Of a stretch of DNA of 64,000 nt, positions 44,209 through 55,722 are shown piece by piece (position 1 is the first letter of the stretch; each line of letters begins with the position of its first letter). The stretch comes from Marmoricola endophyticus. Its GTDB lineage: Bacteria; Actinomycetota; Actinomycetes; Propionibacteriales; Nocardioidaceae. Below the pieces are notes generated by a model. The model was not told the origin of the DNA. It searched no databases and was given only the letters and a program-made list of their open reading frames with translations. The stretch is taken from the NCBI RefSeq assembly GCF_014644415.1, contig NZ_BMKQ01000001.1:1602861-1666860 (forward strand), given 5' to 3'. The position numbers and the translations under genes are program-made.

Positions 44209-44397
44209 TCACCCCTCCTTGATCTCGGTGACCGCCACCAGGTGACGGACGGTGTGGACCATCCCACGAACCTCGGGGCGATCCTCCTTGACGACCACGT
44301 CACCGATCCGCTTGAGCCCCAGCGTACGAAGCGTGTCGCGCTGGTTGGCCTTGCAGCCGATGGTGGACTTGAGCTGAGTGACCTGCAGGGTGGCCAT
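44209..44397 (-). CDS. rpmD: 50S ribosomal protein L30
   Basis: 62 residues, the short bacterial form ([20 protein letters not shown]). Its ATG overlaps the rpsE stop (TGATG), and its last codons supply the ribosome binding site for rplO. Confidence 0.95.
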   Translation of the reverse strand: MATLQVTQLKSTIGCKANQRDTLRTLGLKRIGDVVVKEDRPEVRGMVHTVRHLVAVTEIKEG

Positions 44398-45011
44398 CAG
44401 ACGGTGACCTCCTCGGAGACACCCTCGGGCACCTCGTTGCGGGCCTTGAGCAGGGCGGCCGGGGCGACGTCCTCGACCGGGAGACCACGGCGAGCGGCCA
44501 CGGCCTCGGGCTCCTCCAGCGAGCGCAGCGCCTCGACGGTCGCGTGCACGATGTTGATCTGGTTCGACGAGCCCAGCGACTTGCTGAGGATGTCGTGGAC
44601 GCCGGCGCACTCGAGCACCGCGCGCACCGGACCGCCGGCGATCACACCGGTACCGGGAGACGCGGGGCGCAGGAGCACGACTCCGGCGGCCTTCTCACCC
44701 TGCACCGGGTGCGGGATCGTGCCCTGGATGCGGGGGACCCGGAAGAAGTTCTTCTTGGCCTCCTCGACGCCCTTGGCGATCGCCGCCGGCACCTCCTTGG
44801 CCTTGCCGTAGCCGACCCCGACGGTGCCGTCGCCGTCGCCGACGATGACCAGGGCGGTGAAGCTGAAGCGTCGTCCGCCCTTGACCACCTTCGCGACGCG
44901 GTTGATCGCCACCACGCGCTCGAGGTACTGGTTCTTGTCGCCCTGCTGGCCACGGCCGTCACGCCCGCCGCGGCGGTCGCCCCCGGCGCGTCCGCGCTGC
45001 GGTCCGCTCAT
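44397..45011 (-). CDS. rpsE: 30S ribosomal protein S5
   Basis: 204 residues. A Gly/Arg-rich N-terminal extension (about 25 residues) precedes the double-stranded RNA-binding domain ([21 protein letters not shown]) and the C-terminal domain ([17 protein letters not shown]). It takes part in decoding accuracy. Confidence 0.97.
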   Translation of the reverse strand: MSGPQRGRAGGDRRGGRDGRGQQGDKNQYLERVVAINRVAKVVKGGRRFSFTALVIVGDGDGTVGVGYGKAKEVPAAIAKGVEEAKKNFFRVPRIQGTIPHPVQGEKAAGVVLLRPASPGTGVIAGGPVRAVLECAGVHDILSKSLGSSNQINIVHATVEALRSLEEPEAVAARRGLPVEDVAPAALLKARNEVPEGVSEEVTV

Positions 45012-45057
45012 CGGATTGCTCCCTTGTCGTCGTAGCTGAACTGGTGGTGGGTACGCA

Positions 45058-45441
45058 TCAGAACGTCAGCCCACCCTCACGAGCGGCGTCGGCCAGAGCG
45101 GCGACGCGGCCGTGGTAGCGGTTGCCGGCCCGGTCGAACACGACCGACTCGACACCCTCGGCCTTGGCGCGCTCGGCGACGAGCTCGCCCACGCGCTTGG
45201 CCTTCGCGGTCTTGTCGTCGGACGAGCCGCGCAGGTCGGCCTCCATCGTCGAGGCGTACGCCACCGTCTTGCCGACCAGGTCGTCGACGACCTGGACGGT
45301 GATGTGCTTGGAGGACCTCGTGACCACCAGGCGCGGACGCTCCGCGGTGCCCGAGACCTTCTTGCGGCCGCGCACCTGACGCCGCTGTCGCGACGCGACA
45401 CGGGCGCTGGTGTGCTTGCCGGTCTTGAGTGCGATCGCCAT
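45058..45441 (-). CDS. rplR: 50S ribosomal protein L18
   Basis: 127 residues from ATG 45441, with the GTG two codons earlier overlapping the rplF stop as an alternative. [21 protein letters not shown] and [27 protein letters not shown] are typical. It binds 5S rRNA with L5. Confidence 0.96.
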   Translation of the reverse strand: MAIALKTGKHTSARVASRQRRQVRGRKKVSGTAERPRLVVTRSSKHITVQVVDDLVGKTVAYASTMEADLRGSSDDKTAKAKRVGELVAERAKAEGVESVVFDRAGNRYHGRVAALADAAREGGLTF

Positions 45442-45443
45442 GG

Positions 45444-45986
45444 TCACTTACCAGCCTTTCCGACCTTGCGACGGACGTGCTCGCCCACGTAACGGACACC
45501 CTTGCCCTTGTACGGCTCGGGCTTGCGCAGCTTGCGGATGTTGGCCGCGACCTCACCGACCAGCTGCTTGTCGATTCCCTGGACCCCGAGGTGGGTGGGG
45601 TTCTCGACGGTGAAGGTGATGCCCTGCGGCGCGTCGAAGGTGATCGAGTGGGAGTAGCCGAGCTGGAACTCCAGCTGGGTCGGGCCCTTGGAAAGGACGC
45701 GGTAGCCCACGCCCACGATCTCGAGCTTCTTCTCGAAGCCCTCGGTGACGCCCAGGACCATGTTGTTGATCAGGGTGCGGGTCAGCCCGTGCAGCGAGCG
45801 GGACTCCCGCTCGTCGTCGGGCCGCTCCACCTTGACCGCACCGTCGTCGTCACGGACGACGGTGATGGGGGCGGCGACCGTGTGCGAGAGCTCCCCCTTG
45901 GGGCCCTTCACCTTCACGGTGGCCTGCTCGATGCTCACGTCGACCCCGGACGGGACGGCGACGGGCAGCTTGCCGATGCGCGACAT
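45444..45986 (-). CDS. rplF: 50S ribosomal protein L6
   Basis: 180 residues, [18 protein letters not shown] start and the C-terminal [20 protein letters not shown] signature. It sits near the factor-binding site of the large subunit. Confidence 0.97.
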   Translation of the reverse strand: MSRIGKLPVAVPSGVDVSIEQATVKVKGPKGELSHTVAAPITVVRDDDGAVKVERPDDERESRSLHGLTRTLINNMVLGVTEGFEKKLEIVGVGYRVLSKGPTQLEFQLGYSHSITFDAPQGITFTVENPTHLGVQGIDKQLVGEVAANIRKLRKPEPYKGKGVRYVGEHVRRKVGKAGK

Positions 45987-46011
45987 TACTCGTTCTCCTC
46001 GCTATCCCTGG

Positions 46012-46431
46012 TCACCAGACGTAGGCGAGGACTTCCCCGCCGACGCCCTTGGAGTTGGCCTGACGGTCCGTCAGCAGGCCCTGGCTGGTCGAGATGATCG
46101 CGACGCCGAGGCCGCCGAGCACCTTCGGGAGACCGGTGTGCTTGGCGTACACGCGCAGCCCGGGCTTGCTGATCCGCCGGACACCGGCGATCGAGCGCTC
46201 ACGGTTGCGGCCGTACTTCAGCGTCACGGTCAGGGCCTTGCCGACGGAGGGGTTGCCCTCGCCGTCGACGTTGTCCTCGACCTTCCAGGAGGTGATGTAG
46301 CCCTCCTGCTTCAGGATCTCGGCAACGCCCTCCTTCAGCTTGCTGTACGGCATGGTCACGTCGTCGTGGAACGCCTGGTTGGCGTTGCGCAGACGGGTGA
46401 GCATGTCTGCGATCGGGTCAGTCATCGTCAT
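46012..46431 (-). CDS. rpsH: 30S ribosomal protein S8
   Basis: 139 residues; ATG 46431 ([18 protein letters not shown]), with a second ATG two codons later. The C-terminal [13 protein letters not shown] and GGEVLAYVW ends are standard. It binds the central domain of 16S rRNA and in E. coli is the spc operon autorepressor. Confidence 0.97.
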   Translation of the reverse strand: MTMTDPIADMLTRLRNANQAFHDDVTMPYSKLKEGVAEILKQEGYITSWKVEDNVDGEGNPSVGKALTVTLKYGRNRERSIAGVRRISKPGLRVYAKHTGLPKVLGGLGVAIISTSQGLLTDRQANSKGVGGEVLAYVW

Positions 46432-46537
46432 GGTCTGGTTCGTTCTCTCTCGTTGTGGTTTCCCGCCACGTCGGGCGGGACCTGCAGCGTTCGTGGGATG
46501 TGGTGGTCACCGGGGCCGCGGACGCGACCCCGAGCGA

Positions 46538-46723
46538 TCACCAGGAGCTCTTGGTGACGCCGGGCAGCTCGCCGCGGTGCGCCATCTCGCGCAGGCACAC
46601 GCGGCACAGGCCGAACTTGCGGTAGACGGCCTTGGGCCGGCCGCAGCGCTGGCAGCGGGTGTAGGCGCGGACCTTGAACTTGGGCTTGCGGGCCGCCTTG
46701 GCCCTCAGACCGGTCTTGGCCAT
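46538..46723 (-). CDS. 30S ribosomal protein S14, type Z
   Basis: 61 residues with two CxxC pairs (RCQRCGR and GLCRVCLR), so this is the short zinc-binding type Z. Its stop precedes rpsH by 106 bases. Many actinobacteria carry a zinc-free paralogue elsewhere under zinc control; that is not visible here. Confidence 0.96.
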   Translation of the reverse strand: MAKTGLRAKAARKPKFKVRAYTRCQRCGRPKAVYRKFGLCRVCLREMAHRGELPGVTKSSW

Positions 46724-46724
46724 G

Positions 46725-47300
46725 TCAGTTCTCCTTGAACGGGAAGCCCAGCCGCCGAAGCAGCGCACGTCCCTGGTCGTCGTCGGTCGCCGTCGTGACG
46801 ACCGTGATGTCCATGCCGCGAGGCCGGTCGATGCGGTCCTGGTCGATCTCGTGGAACATCACCTGCTCGGTCAGCCCGAAGGTGTAGTTCCCCCGGCCGT
46901 CGAACTGGCGGTCCGAGAGGCCGCGGAAGTCGCGGATCCGGGGCAGCGCCAGGGACAGCAGCCGGTCCAGGAACTCCCACATCCGGTCGCCGCGCAGCGT
47001 GACGTGGCACCCGATCGGCATGCCCTCGCGCAGCTTGAACTGCGCGATGGACTTGCGCGCCTTGGTGACCTGCGGCTTCTGACCGGTGATCGCGGTCAGG
47101 TCGGCCACGGCACCCTCGATCAGCTTGGAGTCGCGGGCGGCCTCGCCCACACCCATGTTGACCACGATCTTGGTCAGGCCGGGGACCTGCATCACGTTCG
47201 CGATGGAGAACTCCTCGCGCAGGGCGGGGAGCACCTCCTCGCGGTACGTCGCACGCAGCCGGGGGCCGCTGGTGGTCTTCTCGGTGGCGGTGTCAGTCAT
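46725..47300 (-). CDS. rplE: 50S ribosomal protein L5
   Basis: 191 residues ([28 protein letters not shown], then [24 protein letters not shown]). It binds 5S rRNA and contacts P-site tRNA. It ends 1 base before the S14 start. Confidence 0.97.
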   Translation of the reverse strand: MTDTATEKTTSGPRLRATYREEVLPALREEFSIANVMQVPGLTKIVVNMGVGEAARDSKLIEGAVADLTAITGQKPQVTKARKSIAQFKLREGMPIGCHVTLRGDRMWEFLDRLLSLALPRIRDFRGLSDRQFDGRGNYTFGLTEQVMFHEIDQDRIDRPRGMDITVVTTATDDDQGRALLRRLGFPFKEN

Positions 47301-47662
47301 CAGATCTCATCACCCGTCTTGCGCGCGACCCGGACGGAGCGCTGCGCCTTCCTCTCCGAGCCGTCGGCCCGGCGCTTGGTCACCTCGTCGCGGCGGAAGC
47401 CCACACGGGTCACGCCGTCGCCCGAGGTCAGCATCACGTTGGACACGTGGATCGGCGCCTCGGTCGTCACGATGCCGCCGGACTTGCCGCCCCGACCGCC
47501 CTGGTCGATCGACTTCGTGTGCTTCTTGATCCGGTTGACGCCCTCGACGACGACCCGGTCGTTCTCGCGGTGGACCGCGATGACCTTGCCCTCGACGCCC
47601 TTGTCCTTGCCGGCGATCACCTTGACGGTGTCGCCCTTCTTGATGTTCAGCGACTTGCTCAT
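47300..47662 (-). CDS. rplX: 50S ribosomal protein L24
   Basis: 120 residues with an N-terminal KOW motif ([21 protein letters not shown]). It initiates 50S assembly. Its last base overlaps the rplE start. Confidence 0.96.
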   Translation of the reverse strand: MSKSLNIKKGDTVKVIAGKDKGVEGKVIAVHRENDRVVVEGVNRIKKHTKSIDQGGRGGKSGGIVTTEAPIHVSNVMLTSGDGVTRVGFRRDEVTKRRADGSERKAQRSVRVARKTGDEI

Positions 47663-47666
47663 GACT

Positions 47667-48035
47667 TCAGAGCACCTCCGGGGCCAGGCTGATGATGCGC
47701 ATGAACCGACGCTCGCGCAGCTCGCGACCCACGGGACCGAAGATGCGGGTACCGCGCGGCTCGCCGTCGGCCTTGAGGATGACGGCAGCGTTCTCGTCGA
47801 AGCGGATGTACGAGCCGTCGGCGCGGCGGCGCTCCTTCACGGTGCGCACGACCACGGCCTTGACGACGTCGCCCTTCTTGACGTTGCCGCCGGGGATCGC
47901 GTCCTTGACCGTGGCCACGACGACGTCACCGATGCCGGCGTACCGGCGACCGGAGCCACCGAGCACGCGGATGCACAGGATCTCCTTGGCACCGGTGTTG
48001 TCGGCGACCTTGAGTCGCGACTCCTGCTGGATCAT
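47667..48035 (-). CDS. rplN: 50S ribosomal protein L14
   Basis: 122 residues, [28 protein letters not shown] start and the final [14 protein letters not shown]. It forms part of the subunit interface. An 84-base gap precedes it. Confidence 0.97.
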   Translation of the reverse strand: MIQQESRLKVADNTGAKEILCIRVLGGSGRRYAGIGDVVVATVKDAIPGGNVKKGDVVKAVVVRTVKERRRADGSYIRFDENAAVILKADGEPRGTRIFGPVGRELRERRFMRIISLAPEVL

Positions 48036-48119
48036 TGCTTAGTTCTCCTTGTCGCCCTGGTTCTCGAGACGCCGCCTTCGTGGCGGTGCGAGCCTGGGGG
48101 AACGTGATGGGTACGGGGG

Positions 48120-48389
48120 TTACTTGGCCTTCTCGACGACCTGGACCAGGCGCCAGCGCTTGGTGGCGCTCAGCGGCCGGGTCTCCATGATCTGGACGCG
48201 GTCACCGACACCGGCGGTGTTCTCCTCGTCGTGCACCTTCAGCTTCGAGGTCCGACGCAGCACCTTGCCGTAGAGCCCGTGCTTGACGCGGTCCTCGACC
48301 GAGACCACGACGGTCTTGTCCATCTTGTCGCTGACGACGAGGCCCTCACGGACCTTGCGGTTCGTACGCACAGACGTGTTCTCGCTCAT
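48120..48389 (-). CDS. rpsQ: 30S ribosomal protein S17
   Basis: 89 residues ([31 protein letters not shown] fold). Its ATG overlaps the rpmC stop (ATGA). Confidence 0.96.
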   Translation of the reverse strand: MSENTSVRTNRKVREGLVVSDKMDKTVVVSVEDRVKHGLYGKVLRRTSKLKVHDEENTAGVGDRVQIMETRPLSATKRWRLVQVVEKAK

Positions 48390-48625
48390 GCCTTCTCCTC
48401 CTGGGCACCGGGCGCGGTGCGGATCCCGAGCTCGCGCTCGCGGACCACGGTGTAGATGCGGGCGATGTCCCGCTTCACGGTGCGCAGCCGCCCGTGGCTC
48501 TCCAGCTGGCCGGTGGCCGCCTGGAAGCGGAGGTTGAACAGCTCCTCCTTGGCGTCCTTGAGGCGGGTCTCGAGGTCGACGTCGTTGAGGTCGTCGAGCT
48601 CGGCCGCCAGACTCTGCGTCGCCAT
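48386..48625 (-). CDS. rpmC: 50S ribosomal protein L29
   Basis: 79 residues, helical ([29 protein letters not shown]). It sits at the polypeptide exit. The ATG overlaps the rplP stop (TGATG). Confidence 0.96.
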   Translation of the reverse strand: MATQSLAAELDDLNDVDLETRLKDAKEELFNLRFQAATGQLESHGRLRTVKRDIARIYTVVRERELGIRTAPGAQEEKA

Positions 48626-49041
48626 CAGGCACCACCCTCCCGGGTCACGAACTTGCACTTCATGGGGAGCTTGTGGATCGCGCGTCGCATCGCCTCGCGA
48701 GCAACGTCCTCCGGGACTCCGGACAGCTCGAACATCACGCGGCCGGCCTTGACGTTGGCGACCCACCACTCGGGCGAGCCCTTCCCGGAACCCATCCGGG
48801 TCTCGGCGGGCTTCTTGGTCAGCGGACGGTCGGGGTAGATGTTGATCCACACCTTCCCGCCTCGCTTGATGTGACGGGTCATCGCGATACGCGCCGACTC
48901 GATCTGCCGGTTGGTGACGTAGTGGCTCTCGATCGCCTGGATGCCGTAGTCACCGAACGCCAGCGACGTGCCGCCCTTGGCGGCGCCGGTGCGCTTGGGG
49001 TGGTGCTGCTTGCGGTGCTTGACCCTGCGGGGCATCAGCAT
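48625..49041 (-). CDS. rplP: 50S ribosomal protein L16
   Basis: 138 residues from ATG 49041 ([17 protein letters not shown]). The conserved [19 protein letters not shown] lies near the A site of the peptidyl transferase centre. It starts 4 bases after rpsC. Confidence 0.97.
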   Translation of the reverse strand: MLMPRRVKHRKQHHPKRTGAAKGGTSLAFGDYGIQAIESHYVTNRQIESARIAMTRHIKRGGKVWINIYPDRPLTKKPAETRMGSGKGSPEWWVANVKAGRVMFELSGVPEDVAREAMRRAIHKLPMKCKFVTREGGA

Positions 49042-49045
49042 GAGG

Positions 49046-49899
<854 letters not shown>

Positions 49900-49900
<1 letters not shown>

Positions 49901-50346
49901 CAGGCGTTGCTCCCCTTCGTGGACTTCGTGGACGCCGCGCGGGCCTTCACCAGGTCGGCCGGCTGGACGACGATCGTGATGTGGCTCGTGCGCTTGTTGA
50001 TCCGGGTGGCCCGGCCCTGGGCACGAGGACGCCACCGCTTCAGGGTGGGCCCCTCGTCGACCCGGGCGGCGCTGACCACCAGGTCGGCGCGGTCGAGGTC
50101 CTCGGTCGTCTCGGCGTTCGCCACCGCGGACTCGAGGACCTTGTAGACGGTGTCGCTGGCGGCCTGCGGCGCGAACCGCAGCATGGCCAGCGCGTCGTCG
50201 ACGGCCAGGCCGCGGACCAGGTCGACGACCCGGCGGGCCTTCATCGGCGTGATCCGGGCGAACCGTGCGGACGCGAAGGCCCCCGGCTCGTCGCCGAGCA
50301 GCGACTCGCGGCGCGCGCTGGTGCGCTGACGCTCGGTAACGCTCAT
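49900..50346 (-). CDS. rplV: 50S ribosomal protein L22
   Basis: 148 residues; an N-terminal extension of about 20 residues precedes the usual [22 protein letters not shown]. The [18 protein letters not shown] loop lines the nascent peptide tunnel. Its stop overlaps the rpsC start. Confidence 0.97.
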
Positions 50347-50393
50347 CTCGTGTGCTCTCCTCTGAACCTACGTGTGGTGGAGTCCGGCCGCGC

Positions 50394-50675
50394 TCAGCGG
50401 CGGCGGCTCTTCCGGTCGTCCTTGACGTGCCCGCGGTAGGTGCGGGTCGGGGCGAACTCCCCCAGCTTGTGACCGACCATCGAGTCGGTGACGAAGACCG
50501 GGACGTGCTTGCGACCGTCGTGCACGGCGAGCGTGTGGCCGATCATGGCCGGCACGATCATCGAGCGACGCGACCACGTCTTGATCACGTTGTGGGTCCC
50601 GGAGTCGTTCTGCGTGTCCACCTTCTTCATCAGGTGGTCGTCGACGAACGGGCCCTTCTTCAGGCTGCGCGGCAT
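50394..50675 (-). CDS. rpsS: 30S ribosomal protein S19
   Basis: 93 residues, [19 protein letters not shown] start and [15 protein letters not shown] signature. It is located in the 30S head with S13. Confidence 0.97.
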   Translation of the reverse strand: MPRSLKKGPFVDDHLMKKVDTQNDSGTHNVIKTWSRRSMIVPAMIGHTLAVHDGRKHVPVFVTDSMVGHKLGEFAPTRTYRGHVKDDRKSRRR

Positions 50676-50686
50676 CTCGTGGCTTC

Positions 50687-51520
50687 CTAACGCTTCTTGC
50701 CGGTACGACGGCGACGGACGATGAGGGCGTCGGAGGACTTGCGCTTGCGCGTGCGGCCCTCGGGCTTGCCCCAGGGCGAGACCGGGTGGCGACCACCGGA
50801 GGTCTTGCCCTCACCACCGCCGTGCGGGTGGTCGACGGGGTTCATGACGACACCGCGGACGGTCGGGCGCTTGCCCTTCCACCGCATCCGGCCGGCCTTG
50901 CCCCAGCTGATGTTGGACTGCTCGGCGTTGCCGACCTCGCCCACCGTCGCGCGGCAGCGCACGTCGACGTACCGCATCTCGCCGGAGGGCAGCCGCAGCT
51001 GCGCGCGCGAGCCCTCCTTCGCGACGAGCTGTGCGGAGTTGCCCGCCGAGCGCGCCATCTTGGCGCCGCCACCGGGACGGAGCTCGATGCAGTGCAGCGT
51101 CGTACCGACCGGGATGTTGCGCAGCGGCAAGTTGTTGCCGGTCTTGATGTCGGCGTTCGGCCCGGCCTCGATGGCCTGGCCCTGCACGATGCCGCGGGGG
51201 GCGAGGATGTAGCGCTTCTCGCCGTCCGCGAAGTGCAGCAGCGCGATCCGCGCGGTCCGGTTGGGGTCGTACTCGATGTGCGCGACCGTCGCCGGCACGC
51301 CGTCCTTGTCGTAGCGACGGAAGTCGACGACGCGGTACGCCCGCTTGTGCCCGCCGCCCTGGTGCCGGGTGGTGATCCGACCCTGGTTGTTGCGACCGCC
51401 CTTCTTGGGCAGCGGCTTGACCAGGGACTTCTCCGGCGTGGTGCGGGTGATCTCGACGAAGTCGGCCACCGACGAGCCGCGTCGGCCCGGCGTGGTCGGC
51501 TTGTAGTTCCGGATTGCCAT
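50687..51520 (-). CDS. rplB: 50S ribosomal protein L2
   Basis: 277 residues. The C-terminal [21 protein letters not shown] contains the conserved histidine region near the peptidyl transferase centre. It is needed for subunit joining. Confidence 0.97.
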   Translation of the reverse strand: MAIRNYKPTTPGRRGSSVADFVEITRTTPEKSLVKPLPKKGGRNNQGRITTRHQGGGHKRAYRVVDFRRYDKDGVPATVAHIEYDPNRTARIALLHFADGEKRYILAPRGIVQGQAIEAGPNADIKTGNNLPLRNIPVGTTLHCIELRPGGGAKMARSAGNSAQLVAKEGSRAQLRLPSGEMRYVDVRCRATVGEVGNAEQSNISWGKAGRMRWKGKRPTVRGVVMNPVDHPHGGGEGKTSGGRHPVSPWGKPEGRTRKRKSSDALIVRRRRTGKKR

Positions 51521-51548
51521 AGCTAGTCCTTAAGTCCTCGTCCCCCGG

Positions 51549-51854
51549 TCAGCCGACCGGGCCCCCGAAGACGTCGATGCGGTCCCCGACGGCGAGGCTG
51601 ACGATCGCCCGCTTGGTGGCGGGACGACGGCCGATGCCATAACGGGTGCGACGCGCCTTGCCCGGGCGGTTGACGGTGTTCACCGAGGTGACCTTCACGT
51701 CGAACACCTTCTCGACCGCGATCTTGATCTCGGTCTTGTTGGCGCTCGGGTGGACCAGGAACGTGTACTTGTTCTGGTCCATCAGGCCGTAGCTCTTCTC
51801 GGACACGACGGGTGCGATCAGCACGTCGCGGTGGTCCTTGTGCAGGGTGCTCAT
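51549..51854 (-). CDS. rplW: 50S ribosomal protein L23
   Basis: 101 residues ([23 protein letters not shown]). It forms the docking site for trigger factor and SRP at the tunnel exit. It overlaps the rplD stop by 4 bases. Confidence 0.97.
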   Translation of the reverse strand: MSTLHKDHRDVLIAPVVSEKSYGLMDQNKYTFLVHPSANKTEIKIAVEKVFDVKVTSVNTVNRPGKARRTRYGIGRRPATKRAIVSLAVGDRIDVFGGPVG

Positions 51855-52537
51855 GCCTCGGAGCCCTCCTCGGTCTCGGCCTCGGTCACCGCGTCGGCGG
51901 CCGGCGGCTCGACGATCTCGGCGGTCTTCACCGCGGACGGCGTGGCGCCCGAGACGAAGGCGTCGTAGGCGCCCTTGGTGAAGACCACGTCGTCGGCGAG
52001 CAGCACGTCGTAGGTGTTGAGCTGGTCGACGGCCAGGATGTGCACGTCGGGCGCGTTGCGCAGCGACAGCCAGGTGACGGCGTCCTCGCGCTCGAGCACG
52101 ACGAGCTTGCGCCGGCGATCGGAGAGACCGGCCAGGCCGGCCAGGGCGGCCTTCGTCGAGGGCTTCGTGCCCTCGACCAGACCCTCGACCACGTGGATCC
52201 GGTCGGCGCGGGCCCGGTCGGAGAGGGCACCACGCAGCGCGGCGGCCTTCATCTTCTTGGGCGTCCGCTGGTCGTACCCGCGCGGCTGCGGGCCGTGGAC
52301 GGTGCCCCCGCCGGCGAACTGCGGAGCGCGGGTCGAGCCCTGACGGGCGCGGCCGGTGCCCTTCTGCTTGTACGGCTTGCGACCACCGCCGCGGACGTCG
52401 CCGCGGGTCTTGGTGGCGTGCGTGCCCTGGCGCGCGGCGGCCTGCTGGGCCACCACGACCTGGTGCAGGAGGGCGACGCTGGCCTCGGTGCCGAAGATGT
52501 CGGCGGGCAGGTCGACCTTCACGGTCTTGGCGGCCAT
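51851..52537 (-). CDS. rplD: 50S ribosomal protein L4
   Basis: 228 residues with the extended loop [32 protein letters not shown] that reaches the exit tunnel. A C-terminal acidic tail of about 20 residues is present. In E. coli L4 represses the S10 operon through its leader. Confidence 0.97.
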   Translation of the reverse strand: MAAKTVKVDLPADIFGTEASVALLHQVVVAQQAAARQGTHATKTRGDVRGGGRKPYKQKGTGRARQGSTRAPQFAGGGTVHGPQPRGYDQRTPKKMKAAALRGALSDRARADRIHVVEGLVEGTKPSTKAALAGLAGLSDRRRKLVVLEREDAVTWLSLRNAPDVHILAVDQLNTYDVLLADDVVFTKGAYDAFVSGATPSAVKTAEIVEPPAADAVTEAETEEGSEA

Positions 52538-53211
52538 CAGGCGGACACCTCCAGGGTCTTCTGGCTCTTCGCGGCGGAGCGGAGGACCACGAGACCGCCC
52601 TTGGGGCCGGGAACGGCGCCCTTGAGCAGGATCAGGCCCTTCTCGACGTCGACGGCGTGCACCGCGACGTTCTGGGTGGTGACGGTGTCGGCACCCATCC
52701 GGCCGGCCATCCGCATGCCCTTGAAGACGCGGCCCGGGGTGGCGCAGGCGCCGATCGAGCCGGGCTTGCGGTGGTTGCGGTGGGCACCGTGGGAGGCGCC
52801 GACGCCGGAGAAGCCGTGACGCTTCATCGTTCCGGCGAAGCCCTTGCCCTTGCTGGTGCCGGTGACGTCGATCTCCTCACCGACCTCGAACAGGTCGGCG
52901 GCCAGCTCCTGACCGACGGTGTACGACGACGCGTCGGCGGTGCGGATCTCCACGACGTGGCGGCGCGGGGTGACCCCGGCCTTCGCGAAGTGACCGGACT
53001 CGGGCTTGTTGATCTTCGTGCCGTCGATCTCGCCGAAGCCGACCTGCACGGCGTTGTAGCCGTCGGTCTCGGGGGTGCGGACCTGGGTCACCACGTTGGT
53101 GCCGGCCGCGACCACGGTCACGGGGACGATCTGGGCGTTCTCGTCCCAGACCTGGGTCATGCCGAGCTTGGTGCCCAGCAGGCCCTTCAGGTTGCGTTCC
53201 AGGATGCTCAT
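52537..53211 (-). CDS. rplC: 50S ribosomal protein L3
   Basis: 224 residues from ATG 53211 ([22 protein letters not shown]). The central [21 protein letters not shown] loop approaches the peptidyl transferase centre. Its stop overlaps the rplD start. Confidence 0.97.
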   Translation of the reverse strand: MSILERNLKGLLGTKLGMTQVWDENAQIVPVTVVAAGTNVVTQVRTPETDGYNAVQVGFGEIDGTKINKPESGHFAKAGVTPRRHVVEIRTADASSYTVGQELAADLFEVGEEIDVTGTSKGKGFAGTMKRHGFSGVGASHGAHRNHRKPGSIGACATPGRVFKGMRMAGRMGADTVTTQNVAVHAVDVEKGLILLKGAVPGPKGGLVVLRSAAKSQKTLEVSA

Positions 53212-53231
53212 CGTCTCTGCTCCCTGCGTCT

Positions 53232-53540
53232 TCAGAGCTTGATCTCGATGTCGACACCGGCCGGCAGGTCGAGACGCATCAGCGAGTCGACGGTCTTCGG
53301 CGTGGGGTCGATGATGTCGATCAGCCGCTTGTGCGTGCGCATCTCGAAGTGCTCGCGGCTGTCCTTGTACTTGTGCGGCGAGCGGATGACGCAGTACACG
53401 TTCTTCTCCGTCGGCAGCGGCACCGGCCCGGCGACGTTCGCCCCGGTCCGGGTCACGGTGTCCACGATCTTCCGCGCCGAGGAGTCGATCACCTCGTGGT
53501 CGTAGGCCTTGAGCCTGATGCGGATCTTCTGTCCCGCCAT
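53232..53540 (-). CDS. rpsJ: 30S ribosomal protein S10
   Basis: 102 residues ([26 protein letters not shown]). First gene of the supercluster; in other bacteria it also joins the NusB antitermination complex. Confidence 0.97.
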   Translation of the reverse strand: MAGQKIRIRLKAYDHEVIDSSARKIVDTVTRTGANVAGPVPLPTEKNVYCVIRSPHKYKDSREHFEMRTHKRLIDIIDPTPKTVDSLMRLDLPAGVDIEIKL

Positions 53541-53825
53541 AGGTCCCGTTCGTCCTTGTCTTCTCGGTGGTGCGGTCTGTCTCGAGCGTGTGCGTACCGC
53601 GTCGGTCTCGGTCTTCTTCGTCCGACCCCCGCGCTCGGGCGTGTCGTGAGGTCCGCACGTGCGTGACCCGACACGTCCTGCGTACGACCCGGGGGTCGGA
53701 GCGGGGGTGCGGCTGAACGGGATCTCCAGGTGCGGCGCGCACGGCGCGACTCAGACGAACGAAGGGAGAACCTGTTCAGGAGTCAACGTGCGCGCCCCGG
53801 CCATCCCGGTCGAAGCAACCGCAAC
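53541..53825 (-). promoter_or_regulatory. structured 5' leader of the S10 operon
   Basis: About 280 bases between the predicted promoter and rpsJ. 53622-53631 pairs with 53690-53699 (10 bp), enclosing a second stem GTGTCG/CGACAC (53641-53646 with 53669-53674) and a small CGCACGTGCG palindrome. A long folded leader suggests autogenous control, but resemblance to the E. coli L4-binding leader was not established. Confidence 0.45.
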
Positions 53826-53855
53826 AGTCTGACAGAGATCCCCGCGGTGCGCCAA
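53826..53855 (-). promoter_or_regulatory. candidate S10 operon promoter
   Basis: On the minus strand TTGGCG (53850-53855) and CAGACT (53826-53831) are separated by 18 bases, followed by GTTGCGG. This is the best -35/-10 pair found upstream of rpsJ. It lies about 90 bases from the start of the divergent membrane protein gene. Confidence 0.4.
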
Positions 53856-53944
53856 ATCGAGCCGGGCGGGCAACTCCCCGAGCCCGGGATCACCCGGGTG
53901 CGAGGATGGTACGAGCACTCGACGACGCCGTCCGGAGGACCGTG

Positions 53945-55063
53945 ATGAGCCAGGAGCCACCGCCGCCCGGCGACTCCGTCCCGGGCGCCGGGCCGGTCCC
54001 GGCACCCGGTCCCGCCTGGGGCCAGGGCCAGGACCCCACTCCCCCGGCGTGGGCGGTCGCCTCCTCCGCAGGCCCTGCAGGGATGTACGGTCCCGGCGCC
54101 CGACCGCTGCACCAGCCGGGCACGGTGCCGTTGCGGCCGCTGACGCTCTCGGACATTTTCGACGCCGCGTTCCGCACGGTGCGGCGCAACCCGAAGGCGA
54201 CCATCGGGATGGGGGCGCTGGTCGGCACCGCCTTCCTGGCGCTGCCGTTCGTCGTGACGCTGGTGCTGGGCGCGACCGGCGCGTTCGGCACCTCCTCGCT
54301 CGCCGACCCGTACGCGAGCGACCCGTTCGGCGACGTCGCCAGCGCGCTCAGCAGCGTGGTCAGCAGCCTGCTGTCCGGGCTCGCGGGGATCGTGGTGGCG
54401 GGCCTGATCGTGCCGGTGGTGACCCGCGCCGCGCTCGGGCGCCGGCTCACGATCGGCGAGTCGTGGCGGCTCGCGCGCGGACGGCTGCTCGCCCTGCTGG
54501 GCCTCACGCTGCTCGAGGCCCTGATCGCGGTCGTGGCGGTCACGGTCGTGGCGCTGGTCGCGGTCGGCGTGATCGTCGGTCTGGACGAGCCGGTGCTCGG
54601 CGTGGTCCTCGGTCTGCTGCTCGGGCTGGTGGCGCTGCTCGGGCTCCTGACGGTCCACGTGCGGTGGTTCCAGCTGGCCGCCCCCGCGCTGGTCGCCGAG
54701 CGGCGCGGCGTGCTCGCCGCGATGGCCCGGGCGGGCCGGCTCTCGCGCGGCAGCTTCTGGCGGCTGCTCGGCATCTGGCTGCTGACGGGCATCGTCGCCG
54801 GCTTCGTCGGCAACCTGCTCACGGTCCCGCTGAGCGTCGTCGGCGCGATCGGCGCGGTCGCCGCCCCGGGCTCGCTCGGCACCACCGTGCTGCTGGTCTC
54901 CGGACAGCTGGGCAGCGTGCTGGCGGGCGCCGTCGTCGGCCCGTTCACCGGCACCGTGGCGGTGCTGCAGTACCTCGACCAGCGGTTCCGCAAGGAAGGC
55001 TTCGACATCGAGCTCGTCGCCTGGGCCGAGGGGTCGGACCGGGACGGGTCGGGCCGGCGGTGA
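53945..55063 (+). CDS. multi-pass membrane protein
   Basis: 372 residues from ATG 53945 with GGAGG six bases upstream. The first ~75 residues are Pro/Gly-rich and cytoplasmic. LTLSDIFDAAFRTVRRNPKATIG then leads into about six hydrophobic segments, resembling the membrane domain of glycerophosphoryl diester phosphodiesterase-type proteins, without the catalytic part. It starts a five-gene plus-strand unit in which it overlaps the DUF4129 gene (GTGA). Confidence 0.8.
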   Translation: MSQEPPPPGDSVPGAGPVPAPGPAWGQGQDPTPPAWAVASSAGPAGMYGPGARPLHQPGTVPLRPLTLSDIFDAAFRTVRRNPKATIGMGALVGTAFLALPFVVTLVLGATGAFGTSSLADPYASDPFGDVASALSSVVSSLLSGLAGIVVAGLIVPVVTRAALGRRLTIGESWRLARGRLLALLGLTLLEALIAVVAVTVVALVAVGVIVGLDEPVLGVVLGLLLGLVALLGLLTVHVRWFQLAAPALVAERRGVLAAMARAGRLSRGSFWRLLGIWLLTGIVAGFVGNLLTVPLSVVGAIGAVAAPGSLGTTVLLVSGQLGSVLAGAVVGPFTGTVAVLQYLDQRFRKEGFDIELVAWAEGSDRDGSGRR

Positions 55064-55722
55064 GCACCGCCCTCGCGGCGGCGCCCTCCGTCGTGCGCCC
55101 GGACCCGGGGCAGGCCCGGCGTCTGCTGGGCGAGGAGCTCCGCGACCCGAAGTACCGTCCCGGCCTGCTCGAGCGCCTGCGCGACTGGCTGAGCGACCTG
55201 CTGTCCGGGCGTGACGGCGGGGACCTGATCGGCGCGCTCGGGGTCCCGGTGCTCGTCGTGCTGGTCCTGGTGCTCGCCGTCGGGGGCGCGCTCCTGGTCG
55301 GCCGGCTGCGACGCGACCCCGTCGCGCCGACGGAGGACACACCGCTCTTCGACGACGTACGACGACCCGCCGCGGAGCACCGGCAGCTCGCCCGCGCCGC
55401 ACTGGACCGCGAGGACTTCGACACGGCGGTGGTCGAGGGTCTCCGCGCGACGGCGGCGGAGCTGGCCGAGCGGCGGATCGTGACCGACACCCCCGCCGCG
55501 ACCGCCCGCGAGGTCGCCGCGGTCGCGGCGCCGCGCTTCCCCGAGCGCGGCGCGGAGCTGGCGGAGGCTGCGCGCGTCTTCGACGAGACGCGGTACGGCG
55601 AGCGCCACGCCGACCGCAGCCGCGCCGAGCTCGTGCTGGCCGTCGACGACGGGATCCACCGCACCCGCCCGGCCACGGAGGACCCCGGGTCGTCCGGCCC
55701 GGTCCTGGCGGTGCCGCGGTGA
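55060..55722 (+). CDS. DUF4129 domain membrane protein
   Basis: 220 residues, one membrane segment near 60-85 (ALGVPVLVVLVLVLAVGGALL). The C-terminal region (LARAALDREDFDTAVVEGLRATAAELAERRIV then FDETRYGERHADRSRAE) is the DUF4129 pattern, which often accompanies transglutaminase-like, DUF58 and MoxR genes. It overlaps both neighbours by 4 bases. Confidence 0.82.
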   Translation: MSTALAAAPSVVRPDPGQARRLLGEELRDPKYRPGLLERLRDWLSDLLSGRDGGDLIGALGVPVLVVLVLVLAVGGALLVGRLRRDPVAPTEDTPLFDDVRRPAAEHRQLARAALDREDFDTAVVEGLRATAAELAERRIVTDTPAATAREVAAVAAPRFPERGAELAEAARVFDETRYGERHADRSRAELVLAVDDGIHRTRPATEDPGSSGPVLAVPR

